Shown: positions 41,786-50,275 of the stretch, piece by piece
How the letters are laid out: each line of letters starts with the position of its first letter
Position numbering within the stretch: position 1 is the first letter of the stretch
NCBI GenBank assembly: GCA_934167885.1
Contig: CAKPMB010000010.1
Span: 1 to 51,346, forward strand
Reading direction: 5' to 3'
Source of the DNA: an uncultured Bacilli bacterium
GTDB taxonomy: Bacteria > Bacillota_I > Bacilli_A > RF39 > UBA660
Length of the DNA stretch: 51,346 bases
The notes under the pieces: model-generated
What the model was told of the DNA's origin: nothing
Databases searched by the model: none
The model's input: only the letters and a program-made list of their open reading frames with translations
Made by a program: the position numbers and the translations under genes

Positions 41786-42394
41786 TTAAATATTAATAGG
41801 TAATTTTATAATAACACGGCAACCAGTATCAATATTATTATCATATTTTATTGAGCCACCGTGAGCTTTAATAATTTCACGACATATAACTATACCTATA
41901 CCATTACCATTAATTTTGTTGGTATAACTACTTCCATTATTTACTTTAAGAAGATCATTTATGCCACTACCATCATCTAAAATACTAATTAAAACATCAT
42001 TTTTAACTATTTTAACACTTATTGAAATATTCTTACTACTAGCCTCAATACTATTTTTAATAATATTATTAAAAACCTGCTTTAATCTATCATAATCACC
42101 ATTTATTAATAATTCATCATATAATGAAATATATTTAAAATTAACATGACATATATTTTTATAATTATCAATAATACATTCCATTAATAAGTTAATATCC
42201 ATAATATCTTTTTGAATACACATTTTACGTGTATCTAAATAATTATTTAATATATTTAACGATTCTTGTAAATTACAACTAATTATATCCTTATACCTTT
42301 CTAAATTATTACTATTTAACATACTTAAATATCCCTTGCATATTGCTAAAGGATTTTTTATTTCATGAACTAAAGTATATATATCTACCTTCAT
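41786..42394 (-). CDS. Short sensorless histidine kinase
   Basis: About 202 residues. A HisKA dimerisation domain with the phospho-acceptor His10 (HEIKNPLA) begins at the very N-terminus, followed by HATPase_c: N-box QVFNNIIKNSIEAS, G1 DDGSGI, G2 NGIGIVI. There is no sensor domain or membrane helix. It resembles sporulation/KinB-like core kinases and may be driven by a partner protein. No response regulator lies nearby. Start 42394 behind GGAGGTCGAA. Confidence 0.9.
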   Translation of the reverse strand: MKVDIYTLVHEIKNPLAICKGYLSMLNSNNLERYKDIISCNLQESLNILNNYLDTRKMCIQKDIMDINLLMECIIDNYKNICHVNFKYISLYDELLINGDYDRLKQVFNNIIKNSIEASSKNISISVKIVKNDVLISILDDGSGINDLLKVNNGSSYTNKINGNGIGIVICREIIKAHGGSIKYDNNIDTGCRVIIKLPINI

Positions 42395-42416
42395 TTCGAC
42401 CTCCATGACAATAATA

Positions 42417-42455
42417 ATGCAAAATATTTTATCCGTATGTCGAAATTTGTCGAAA
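42417..42455 (-). promoter_or_regulatory. Putative promoter with tandem TTTCGACA repeats
   Basis: Minus strand: TTTCGACA (42455-42448) repeats at 42445-42438, exactly one helical turn (10 bases) apart. The first repeat includes a -35-like TCGACA, followed after 16 bases by TAAAAT. Direct repeats of this spacing are typical of response-regulator sites, so this may be an operator of the kinase's own regulon. Confidence 0.45.
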
Positions 42456-42488
42456 ATAAAAAAAAATAAATTAATTCATATAGTTAAC

Positions 42489-42803
42489 TTATTTTTTTAA
42501 TTCTTCAATATATTTTTTTAATACTTTAGAATTTGGTCCTAGAATTATCTTTAATTGATTATCAATTTCAACAATACCTTTAGCACCTAATTTTTGTATT
42601 TCTTCCTTATTTGCAAGTGATACATCTTTTAAAGTAACAATAAATCTTGATAGATTGTTCTTAGTTGATACAATATTATCAATACCACCAAGGTAATCAA
42701 TTAATTTGTTAACTTCTAAATGTGCACCTTTTTTCATTGATTTTAGAATCGCTAATAAAATAATTAGTAAAACTAAACCAATAATAATATATTTATATTC
42801 CAT
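42489..42803 (-). CDS. Membrane-anchored PTS EIIB-like domain without the phospho-cysteine
   Basis: 104 residues: one membrane helix (about 4-22) and a domain that follows the glucose-family EIIB pattern LGG-x2-NIVS-x-(Cys)-x2-R (LGGIDNIVSTKNNLSRFIV), ending with the G-x-K pattern LGAKGIVEI and ILGPNS. The phosphorylated Cys is replaced by Asn50. It therefore cannot transfer phosphate and probably acts as a binding or regulatory module. Start 42803 behind GGTGGTGATAAT. Confidence 0.8.
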   Translation of the reverse strand: MEYKYIIIGLVLLIILLAILKSMKKGAHLEVNKLIDYLGGIDNIVSTKNNLSRFIVTLKDVSLANKEEIQKLGAKGIVEIDNQLKIILGPNSKVLKKYIEELKK

Positions 42804-42819
42804 ATTATCACCACCAATC

Positions 42820-43221
42820 CTAATACTTATATTTAATAGAACCATATACATTCATTATAACAATAATAAGTGTTAAATATGCTAAAGATATGTGAACAAA
42901 ATCAAATATTTCAGAAATACTAAATATATCAAACAATATCTTTAATATTGAAAAAACACTTAATAATATTATAGATAACAAGATTAATTTACTAGATTTA
43001 TCATTACATATATCGGCATAAAAATAGAAAAAGATGCCATAAATAAAAATATATAATGGATAAATAAGTCCTAAGCTTGTAACCAATAAATTAGAGGAAG
43101 CATTAACAATATTTCCAAAAATTGCATCAAAAAAGTTATAAAAGCTTGTTAGGCAATAACTAAAGCCTATAATAACCATAAATAGTCCTAAAAACTTCAT
43201 ATATAAAAACTTAGAACTCAT
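42820..43221 (-). CDS. Unknown four-helix membrane protein (A)
   Basis: 133 residues with about four membrane helices and short loops, for example LGLFMVIIGFSYCLT, LIYPLYIFIYGIFFYFY and ILLSIILLSVFSIL. No family recognised. It overlaps the following membrane protein gene by 4 bases and precedes the EIIB-like gene, so the products may form one membrane complex. Confidence 0.7.
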   Translation of the reverse strand: MSSKFLYMKFLGLFMVIIGFSYCLTSFYNFFDAIFGNIVNASSNLLVTSLGLIYPLYIFIYGIFFYFYADICNDKSSKLILLSIILLSVFSILKILFDIFSISEIFDFVHISLAYLTLIIVIMNVYGSIKYKY

Positions 43222-43721
43222 TTCTTATCACCCCTTATAACAAAGGAAGAATAGTATTTATGTATTAAATATAACACCAGCCATATTGTAGCAGTAATTG
43301 TAACAAAACGCAAATAAATAAGTGAAAATCCACTATATAATTGTTTATAAGATAAAATCTCAACGCCAAGTTGTAAGAACAAAACATAATAAATAAGAAT
43401 AAGCGTTGCAAACGATATATTAATAATACGATATTTATTTTTTATTTTGCTATTTAAGATATTAAAAATTAATATTAAGACCGTTAACACAATAGTCAAT
43501 ACATATTCTTCATATGGTGGAAAATATAAATATTCAATAACTTTATATATTATAGCATCAATAATAGTTACATCAACAATCATAATTGATATGATAATGC
43601 CAATAATAACACCAACTAAGGAATATTTTATCCACTTTTTAGGGCAATAAACATTTACAATTGCAAGAGATAAGATTAATAGACATACCAAAATTTCTAT
43701 GGATAATACTACATAATTCAT
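43218..43721 (-). CDS. Unknown multi-helix membrane protein (B)
   Basis: 167 residues, about five membrane helices (VVLSIEILVCLLILSLAIV at the N-terminus and ITATIWLVLYLIHKYY at the end). No recognised motif. It overlaps the sortase stop by 4 bases (ATGA), so sortase, B and A are translated as a coupled set. Confidence 0.7.
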   Translation of the reverse strand: MNYVVLSIEILVCLLILSLAIVNVYCPKKWIKYSLVGVIIGIIISIMIVDVTIIDAIIYKVIEYLYFPPYEEYVLTIVLTVLILIFNILNSKIKNKYRIINISFATLILIYYVLFLQLGVEILSYKQLYSGFSLIYLRFVTITATIWLVLYLIHKYYSSFVIRGDKK

Positions 43722-44440
43722 TTTGTGCCTCCATTTTTAACCGATTCAAGTTCGGCAATATAAATTGTTTGGTTTTTTCTATCTTTATAACTACACGTTA
43801 TCAAAGTTAAAGTTGTCTTATTAACATCTCGCTTAATATTAACTGCCCCATCTTTTTTTTCTTTATAAATACTAGTTATTTTATAAGTATAAGTTTTACC
43901 TTTATAAATAATATTAGCCTTATCACCTACTGATAATCTAAAAAGTAACGCAAAATATGATACATCGCTATTTCCAGAGTGTCCGGCAATTATTAAATTA
44001 CCATTTGTAACATCTGGATAGTCAGAAATAGTTAATACTTGAATATTACGATTAACATTGTTGTAATAAGAATTCATTGAAACAAAGCCATATTTTAGAT
44101 TAATTTTAGGTATTTCTAAATAACCAATATACTCTTTTTCTTTCTTATCACTTTTAGAATCATCTATATCCTTATCAGTTATTACAACATCATCATTTCC
44201 ATGATCAACATCATCGTTATCAATATAGCCAGTATTAATATCTACTTGTGCATTATTATCATCAACATCACTCTTATAAGAGGTATCATTTTCAATTAAT
44301 GATGATATATTTGAAAATAGTTTTTCTTTTTGAAGAGCATAACGTTGATATAGTAATAACGTTAAAGCAAGAATTATTAAGAGAGAGCCAATTGTAAACA
44401 ATATGACCCCCTTATTCTTAGTAATTATATTTTTTAACAT
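43718..44440 (-). CDS. Sortase (class C/D-like)
   Basis: Membrane transpeptidase that attaches surface proteins to peptidoglycan or to each other. 240 residues: N-terminal membrane anchor (about 10-31), an acidic Asp-rich linker (about 50-100), then the sortase barrel with His154 (GHSG), Cys216 (TLITCSY) and Arg221 (KDRKNQ). It lies directly behind its likely substrate, a TED/CnaB adhesin with a VPKTA sorting signal, and overlaps that gene by 23 bases. No class signature is decisive. Confidence 0.92.
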   Translation of the reverse strand: MLKNIITKNKGVILFTIGSLLIILALTLLLYQRYALQKEKLFSNISSLIENDTSYKSDVDDNNAQVDINTGYIDNDDVDHGNDDVVITDKDIDDSKSDKKEKEYIGYLEIPKINLKYGFVSMNSYYNNVNRNIQVLTISDYPDVTNGNLIIAGHSGNSDVSYFALLFRLSVGDKANIIYKGKTYTYKITSIYKEKKDGAVNIKRDVNKTTLTLITCSYKDRKNQTIYIAELESVKNGGTK

Positions 44441-46850
44441 AATAACACACTAATCCAATTCCTGAAATACCCATTATAATAGTAGCAATATAAACAATAC
44501 TTGAAGTATTTAATGCCGTTTTAGGAACTTCAACTTCATTTAAAACTTCAAATTTTTGTAACTCATCCGTATCTTTAATAATTATTTTAGTAACAGATGC
44601 TCCTTTATATCCTTTTGGAGCTTTTGTCTCTTTTAAGGTATATTCACCAGGTTTTAATCCAAGACCTAATGGAGCACAGTATTCTTCATCAGTCGTAGTA
44701 AACTTAGTAATTAGTTTATTATTACTATCATACATTTCAAATTCAGCTCCTGCTAAATTACCAGCTTTATTAGTAGATTTTTTAGCAATACAAACTTGCA
44801 ATGGAGCATCCTTCATATTAATATCAACATTATTTTGAACTTTACCATTAATAATTTCAAATTCAATAGATGAAGCTGTAGCATATCCAGGAGCAGGAAT
44901 TGTTTCTGTTAATGTATACTTGCCATCTGCCATTTCTTTAGTAACAATATGATCTTTTTCATCAGTTACCCAAGTATCAATAATTTCCCCCTTACTATTT
45001 GTAATTGTCAAAGTTGCACCAATAACATAAACAGCATCATCAACAATACTCTTCTTACTAATTGACAAACCTTCATTATTTTTAATTGTTACAATATGGG
45101 TATTATTATCATATGTTGCTTCTTCAACTGGATAATCTTTGTAAGGACCACCTGTTAAAACATCACTATCATCAGATAATCCACCACCAACTTTAAAACG
45201 GTAAACCTTATTACTCTTAATATAATTTGTTGGTGCTTCTAATTCAACCATAAAATATGTTCCAACATCTAATTCACCTTTAATACTTAAGGCATCATCA
45301 ACTGTTGTGAAACGATATGCTTCCGCTCCATCACTTTCTAAAATGGCAAACACAGCACCACTAACATAATTTTTACCAGATGAATCAACTTTCTTTATTT
45401 TTAATTCTGTCTTCTTATTCATTACATGAACATAGAATTTTTCATGATTAGCCGATAACACAAAATCTTTTCCACTTGATACATCAATATGATCATTAGA
45501 ATAAGTAACCTTAATATTACTATTTTCATAACCACTTGGTGAAATTACTTCAACAATACGATATGTTCCTGGTTGTAAATCACTAATAACTTTAGTAGAT
45601 TGGTTAGTATACCATTCAGCGATTTGAGTTAAATTACCACCTTCAACACGATATAGTCTTAATAAAGCACCAATTAGGGCTGTTGCTGAAGTGTTTTCTT
45701 CATCTAATTTATCTATTTCAATAGATACTTTTTTAACCTCAGGCGCTGTTAAACTAATGTATGAAACTGATGTAACAGGAGCCTCCTCCATACCAAGGAA
45801 TGATTGATAGTTTATTCTATCAGGAACGTATACAAAGACTTTTTTACCAGTAACACCATGTAAAACGTTAGTTGTAATATAAATTGCATTAAACTCTTCA
45901 CTTGTCGAAGCAAGGGCAATCTTACCATTATTATCAACAATAAAAACGCCATCATTAAATGTTATATTATAAATTACAGCACCACCACTTTGAGCAGTTG
46001 TTATTGAATAATTGGTATTAGGAATAGTTGTTCCACCACTAGTTCTTAAAGTTAAGGTTAATTTATCACTATTAGCATTAAAAGCACTAGCCGAAGTTTT
46101 AATTGATGCTTGATACTTATTAATAGAATTATTTAAGGCTAAATCACTATTTAAAGTAAAGTCAATAGGTGTAATTGTGCCACCTGGAACATTTTTTAAA
46201 TAACCGTTACGTTGGGCTAAAATATTATAAACTAAATTAATACGATGATTACGATTAGGATCAGATGTAATAGCTTCATAATCACTATCACCATTTGTAA
46301 ATGTCCAAACACCAGCTTGAAAAGCAACCGCAATTTCTTTTTCAGAAATATTGCCAATTCCTTGAGCATATTCATTTGGATAATTTGTTGCAAAATATTG
46401 TTTGATTGAGTCAAGCGAAGTTTTACCAGGTGAATACAAAGCAATAATATTATATAGTTTTTGACGCCATTCAGCACCATTTGATGCATAATATTGTTCA
46501 AAACTTTGTCTTGTATAATTTACAGAATTAGATAAATTTTTTCCACGAAAAGCACAAAAAACATTAAAACTACGTGATTTATCACCATCTGGATAAAAAT
46601 TCATATAGCCCATACGATTAGATTTTTTTAATTTTCCACTGGAATCTTTAAATTTAACCTGATAACCCGAAATAAGACGTCCCCTAGAATTATTATTATA
46701 GCGAGAAGCTGCTGGTGAGTCTCCGCCAATGCTTGTTTCAGCATGACTATCCTTTAAAACTTTTAAACCAACTGATAAAGTCAATGCACATGCAACAACA
46801 AACAATGTTACAAAAAAACTTTTAGATGAAAACTTTTTAATACTTTCCAT
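44418..46850 (-). CDS. Thioester-domain adhesin with four CnaB/SpaA domains and a sortase signal
   Basis: 810 residues. Signal peptide (about 10-35). A thioester domain with Cys99 (NVFCAF) and Gln178 (AFQAGVWTF) should form an internal Cys-Gln thioester that bonds host or surface amines. Then a beta-rich stalk and four CnaB/SpaA domains with the terminal E-boxes YRIVEV, YFMVELEAP, YTLTETIP and YTLKETKAPKGY, expected to hold intramolecular isopeptide bonds. The C-terminus has a VPKTA sorting motif at 775, a membrane helix and a basic tail. Start 46850 behind GGTGATTGT; promoter 46878-46906. Confidence 0.93.
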   Translation of the reverse strand: MESIKKFSSKSFFVTLFVVACALTLSVGLKVLKDSHAETSIGGDSPAASRYNNNSRGRLISGYQVKFKDSSGKLKKSNRMGYMNFYPDGDKSRSFNVFCAFRGKNLSNSVNYTRQSFEQYYASNGAEWRQKLYNIIALYSPGKTSLDSIKQYFATNYPNEYAQGIGNISEKEIAVAFQAGVWTFTNGDSDYEAITSDPNRNHRINLVYNILAQRNGYLKNVPGGTITPIDFTLNSDLALNNSINKYQASIKTSASAFNANSDKLTLTLRTSGGTTIPNTNYSITTAQSGGAVIYNITFNDGVFIVDNNGKIALASTSEEFNAIYITTNVLHGVTGKKVFVYVPDRINYQSFLGMEEAPVTSVSYISLTAPEVKKVSIEIDKLDEENTSATALIGALLRLYRVEGGNLTQIAEWYTNQSTKVISDLQPGTYRIVEVISPSGYENSNIKVTYSNDHIDVSSGKDFVLSANHEKFYVHVMNKKTELKIKKVDSSGKNYVSGAVFAILESDGAEAYRFTTVDDALSIKGELDVGTYFMVELEAPTNYIKSNKVYRFKVGGGLSDDSDVLTGGPYKDYPVEEATYDNNTHIVTIKNNEGLSISKKSIVDDAVYVIGATLTITNSKGEIIDTWVTDEKDHIVTKEMADGKYTLTETIPAPGYATASSIEFEIINGKVQNNVDINMKDAPLQVCIAKKSTNKAGNLAGAEFEMYDSNNKLITKFTTTDEEYCAPLGLGLKPGEYTLKETKAPKGYKGASVTKIIIKDTDELQKFEVLNEVEVPKTALNTSSIVYIATIIMGISGIGLVCYYVKKYNY

Positions 46851-46877
46851 ACAATCACCATACCTTATTATAAGAAA

Positions 46878-46906
46878 ATTATATCATTAATGATTTGTTT
46901 ATGCAA
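46878..46906 (-). promoter_or_regulatory. Promoter of the adhesin-sortase operon
   Basis: Minus strand: TTGCAT (46906-46901), 17 bases, TATAAT (46883-46878). Confidence 0.75.
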
Positions 46907-46931
46907 TAACTATCTATTAGCAATTTGACAT

Positions 46932-46957
46932 AAAAAAAACATAGTTTAAACTATGTT
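46932..46957 (-). terminator. Terminator of sepF
   Basis: AACATAGTTT-AAACTATGTT (46938-46957) is a perfect 20-base palindrome; on the minus strand it is followed by a run of T. It touches the sepF stop. Confidence 0.85.
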
Positions 46958-47379
46958 TACCAATCTATCTCTTCATCCTTTGTATCTTTAGATTTTTTTA
47001 TGGCTTTAATGTTTTGACTATCATCACTTATTTTGCCTTCAACATTAATATTATGAGGTGTACACAAGAAAATACCACCACCTAATTTTTGTAAATCACC
47101 ATTAATTGCATACAAAGTACCAGATAAAAAATCAACAATTCTTTTTGCTTGATCAGGAGTAACCCTTTGTAATTTTACAACAACAGCACTGTTATTTTTT
47201 AAATAATCAGCAATTTGTTGACTCTCTGAATAGGCACGTGGTTCAAATAAAATCATTTTATTATTACCACCAGTATTCTTAAATGCTTTAGTATCGGTAT
47301 TTATTTCCACATCATTTGAGTTTTCATCTTCTTCGCTATTACCACCAAATAACCCAAACTTCAATTTATCTATACCCAT
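46957..47379 (-). CDS. sepF: Cell division protein SepF
   Basis: 140 residues. An N-terminal linker (charged, Asn-rich), then the SepF domain: KMILFEPRAYSESQQIADYL, AVVVKLQRVTPDQAKRIVDFLSG and GGIFLCTPHNINV. SepF anchors FtsZ to the membrane in Gram-positives. It has its own promoter 47404-47432 and sits outside any dcw cluster. Ribosome site AGGAGGATATA. Confidence 0.95.
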   Translation of the reverse strand: MGIDKLKFGLFGGNSEEDENSNDVEINTDTKAFKNTGGNNKMILFEPRAYSESQQIADYLKNNSAVVVKLQRVTPDQAKRIVDFLSGTLYAINGDLQKLGGGIFLCTPHNINVEGKISDDSQNIKAIKKSKDTKDEEIDW

Positions 47380-47403
47380 TATATCCTCCTATTTTCCAAT
47401 ATA

Positions 47404-47432
47404 ATTTTATGACAAAAAGAAGGCTTTGTCAA
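47404..47432 (-). promoter_or_regulatory. Promoter of sepF
   Basis: Minus strand: TTGACA (47432-47427), 17 bases, TAAAAT (47409-47404). It begins two bases after the engB stop. Confidence 0.8.
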
Positions 47433-47433
47433 C

Positions 47434-48027
47434 TTATATTGTTTCAATAAAAAGATTTTCAATTATTGATAAAACTTTATCTCTTCCTAATTTAGTAACT
47501 GATGAGAATTCAACATAATCATCACCTACTGCTAAATCGATAGTTTCTTTTATCAATTTTAAGTTTTTATCGTGCTTACTGCCACCAACTTTATCAACTT
47601 TATTTAATATTAAAGTAACCGGAATATTATAATACTTCAAGAATTGATACATTAAAACATCATCTTCTGTTGGTTTAATACGAAAATCAACAATCATAAA
47701 AACTCTTTTTAACTCTTTTCTTGAACTTAAATATTCTTCAATCATCATACCAAACTTTTCTTGTTGTTTACGATTAACTGAAGCATAACCATAACCTGGA
47801 ACATCTACAAGATAAAAGGCATCATTCACGCCATAAAAATTAAGAGTTTTAGTTTTACCAGGTGTAGATGAAGTTCTAGCTAAACTTTTTCTATCAAGTA
47901 GCGTATTAATAAAACTACTTTTACCAACATTACTTCTTCCTACTAATAAAAATTCTGGTAACCCCATTGTGGGATACTGACTAATTCTTGTAGCAATTAC
48001 ACTTAATTCTGCCTTAACAATTTTCAT
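47434..48027 (-). CDS. engB: Ribosome biogenesis GTPase YsxC/EngB
   Basis: Circularly ordinary TRAFAC GTPase needed for 50S assembly. G1 GRSNVGKSS, G3 DVPGYGYASVNR, G4 LNKVDK and the C-terminal FSSVTKLG (G5). 197 residues. I start at 48027 (MKIVKAEL); an in-frame GTG at 48036 is nearer to AAAAAGGA and cannot be excluded. It overlaps nrnA by 14 bases. Confidence 0.95.
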   Translation of the reverse strand: MKIVKAELSVIATRISQYPTMGLPEFLLVGRSNVGKSSFINTLLDRKSLARTSSTPGKTKTLNFYGVNDAFYLVDVPGYGYASVNRKQQEKFGMMIEEYLSSRKELKRVFMIVDFRIKPTEDDVLMYQFLKYYNIPVTLILNKVDKVGGSKHDKNLKLIKETIDLAVGDDYVEFSSVTKLGRDKVLSIIENLFIETI

Positions 48028-48997
48028 CTCTTTCACTATCCTTTTTAATCTTTAATTCTGCTTTGTATTTTCCACAAACTTTATCAAGTTCATTAATTAA
48101 TGGATCAGCTTCATCAATATTTTTAAGTCTTGCACCACTAGCATATTTATGACCACCACCATTATATTTTTCAGCAACACAGTTAATAACTGGGCCTCGC
48201 GATCTTACTGATACTCTTATGTTTTCATTTTTAATATCTTCAGTTACAAAAACCCAAACAATGATTTCATCAATATAATTAAAATTGCTAATCATATTTC
48301 CAGGAGAAGCTGCATCAACATGAAATCTTTGTAAGATATCATCCGTTATTTTTATATAACCAACACCATTTTCCGTAATAACCATATTATTGGCAATATA
48401 TCCTTCTAAATTAACCTCTGCAAATGGTCTTAAATATAAAGGTTCATATAGACTAGTTAAATCTAAATCATATTTTTTTAATAATTCACCAACTAAAAAG
48501 AATGTTTTATAACCAGAATTATACATAAAACGATTAGTATCCGAAATAATTCCCCAAAACAATTTAGCAGCAATATCATTATCCATCAAAAGTGGGGTTT
48601 CATTAATAAGCTCTAAAACAATTTGCGCAGCACTACTAGCCATAGGATCAACATATTCAATATCAGCAAAAATCTCTATTTGCGGATGATGATCTAATTT
48701 AACAATCTTTTGATAATTTTTAATGTCACCAATACCATCAATTCTTCTAATATCTGGTGTATCAACAACAAGCAGCAATGTATCAGATAAATCACCTTCT
48801 AACTTATCCATTTTACCAAAATAATTAAAACGATTACTACTTGTTCCAACTACCTTAACTTTTTTATCAGGAAAAGTTAATAAAATACTATTTTTTAATG
48901 AACAAGATGCAGAAAGAGCGTCAGGGTCTACACCAACATGACGCGCTATCACAATCTTCTGAAATTTTTCAATTAATTTATAAATCTCATTAAACAT
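48014..48997 (-). CDS. nrnA: DHH/DHHA1 phosphoesterase, NrnA-like
   Basis: Oligoribonuclease/pAp-phosphatase that degrades nanoRNA, and in related bacteria also c-di-AMP products. It has RHVGVDPDALSA, the DTPDIRR motif, KLDHHPQ (DHH), and the C-terminal DHHA1 GGGHKYASGARL. 327 residues. It sits between ackA and engB in one operon with a 12-base gap. Confidence 0.93.
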   Translation of the reverse strand: MFNEIYKLIEKFQKIVIARHVGVDPDALSASCSLKNSILLTFPDKKVKVVGTSSNRFNYFGKMDKLEGDLSDTLLLVVDTPDIRRIDGIGDIKNYQKIVKLDHHPQIEIFADIEYVDPMASSAAQIVLELINETPLLMDNDIAAKLFWGIISDTNRFMYNSGYKTFFLVGELLKKYDLDLTSLYEPLYLRPFAEVNLEGYIANNMVITENGVGYIKITDDILQRFHVDAASPGNMISNFNYIDEIIVWVFVTEDIKNENIRVSVRSRGPVINCVAEKYNGGGHKYASGARLKNIDEADPLINELDKVCGKYKAELKIKKDSERDENC

Positions 48998-49009
48998 TTT
49001 TTATCCTAT

Positions 49010-50188
49010 CTATCTCGCTAATTCATATGTATCACGAGCAATCATTAATTCTTCATCTGTAGGAATAACGTATACTTTAATACTTGAATCATTAGTGCTT
49101 ATACGTTGTAGACTTCCGCGGATATTATTCTTTTCTTCGTCAAGTTCAACACCTAATACCGCTAATTCTTCCATAACACGTTTACGAACAGGAACACTAT
49201 TTTCACCTACACCAGCTGTAAAGACAATAGCATCACATCCACCTAATTCAACGTAATATTTAGCAATGTAATCAACAATTCTTCTAACATACATATTTTG
49301 AGCTAGTTCACAACGTTTATTACCTTCTTTAATACCATTTTCAATATCACGAGAATCACTACTAACGCCACTTATTCCTAATAAACCACTTTGTTTATTT
49401 AAAATAGTATCCATTTCTTTAGCTGATAGTTTTAACTTATCCATAATATATGGCACAATTGTTGCATCAATATCACCACAACGTGTTCCCATAATTAAAC
49501 CAGCGTTCGGAGTTAAACCCATTGAAGTATTGATACATTTACCATTTAAAACAGCACTGATACTTGCACCATTACCAATATGACATGTAATTAATTTAGT
49601 ATCTTCTCTACCTAATATTTCATTCATTTTTTGTGATACATACTTATGGCTAGTTCCATGAGCACCATATCTTCTAATTAAATAATTTTCACACCATTCA
49701 TATGGAAGAGCATACAAATAATTCTCTTCTGGAATTGTTTGATGAAAAGCAGTATCAAAAACAACAGTTTGAACAGCATTTGGAAATACTGATTGAGCTG
49801 CTTTAATACCTACAACAGCAGCTGGATTATGAAGAGGAGCTAAAACGCCTAATTCTTCAATCTTCTCAACAACTTCATCTGATGCAATAACCGTCTTATC
49901 AAAGTAAGAACCACCTTGAACAATTCTATGACCTATTCCACCAATTTCATCCAATGATTCAACAATTTTATTTTTAATAAGTTCTTGAACTAACATCTCA
50001 AAAGCAACCTTATGATTTTTTAATTCAACCTTCTTTTCTTTTTTATCACCATTAACTTTAATTGTGTAAAAACTACCATCCATTCCTATACGTTCAAAAA
50101 CACCACTTATAAGAACCTCTTCATCTGGCATTTCATACATTTGAAATTTTAATGATGAACTTCCTGCATTTACTGCTAATATTTTCAT
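49010..50188 (-). CDS. ackA: Acetate kinase
   Basis: Makes ATP from acetyl phosphate and ADP in fermentation. Motifs: ILAVNAGSSSLKFQMYE, HRIVQGGSYF, VFDTAFHQTIP, RYGAHGTSHKYVS, CHIGNGASISA and GLTPNAGLIMGTRCGDID. 392 residues, typical. Start at 50188 (AAGGAG upstream, though spaced by 11); an in-frame TTG lies at 50194. No phosphotransacetylase gene in the window. Confidence 0.97.
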   Translation of the reverse strand: MKILAVNAGSSSLKFQMYEMPDEEVLISGVFERIGMDGSFYTIKVNGDKKEKKVELKNHKVAFEMLVQELIKNKIVESLDEIGGIGHRIVQGGSYFDKTVIASDEVVEKIEELGVLAPLHNPAAVVGIKAAQSVFPNAVQTVVFDTAFHQTIPEENYLYALPYEWCENYLIRRYGAHGTSHKYVSQKMNEILGREDTKLITCHIGNGASISAVLNGKCINTSMGLTPNAGLIMGTRCGDIDATIVPYIMDKLKLSAKEMDTILNKQSGLLGISGVSSDSRDIENGIKEGNKRCELAQNMYVRRIVDYIAKYYVELGGCDAIVFTAGVGENSVPVRKRVMEELAVLGVELDEEKNNIRGSLQRISTNDSSIKVYVIPTDEELMIARDTYELAR

Positions 50189-50275
50189 ATACAATACATC
50201 TCCTTAACAAGAGTATTATACTATAAAGGCCCAATAAAAAAAAGAAAATTTTAAATAAATTGCTTAAATAACAAC

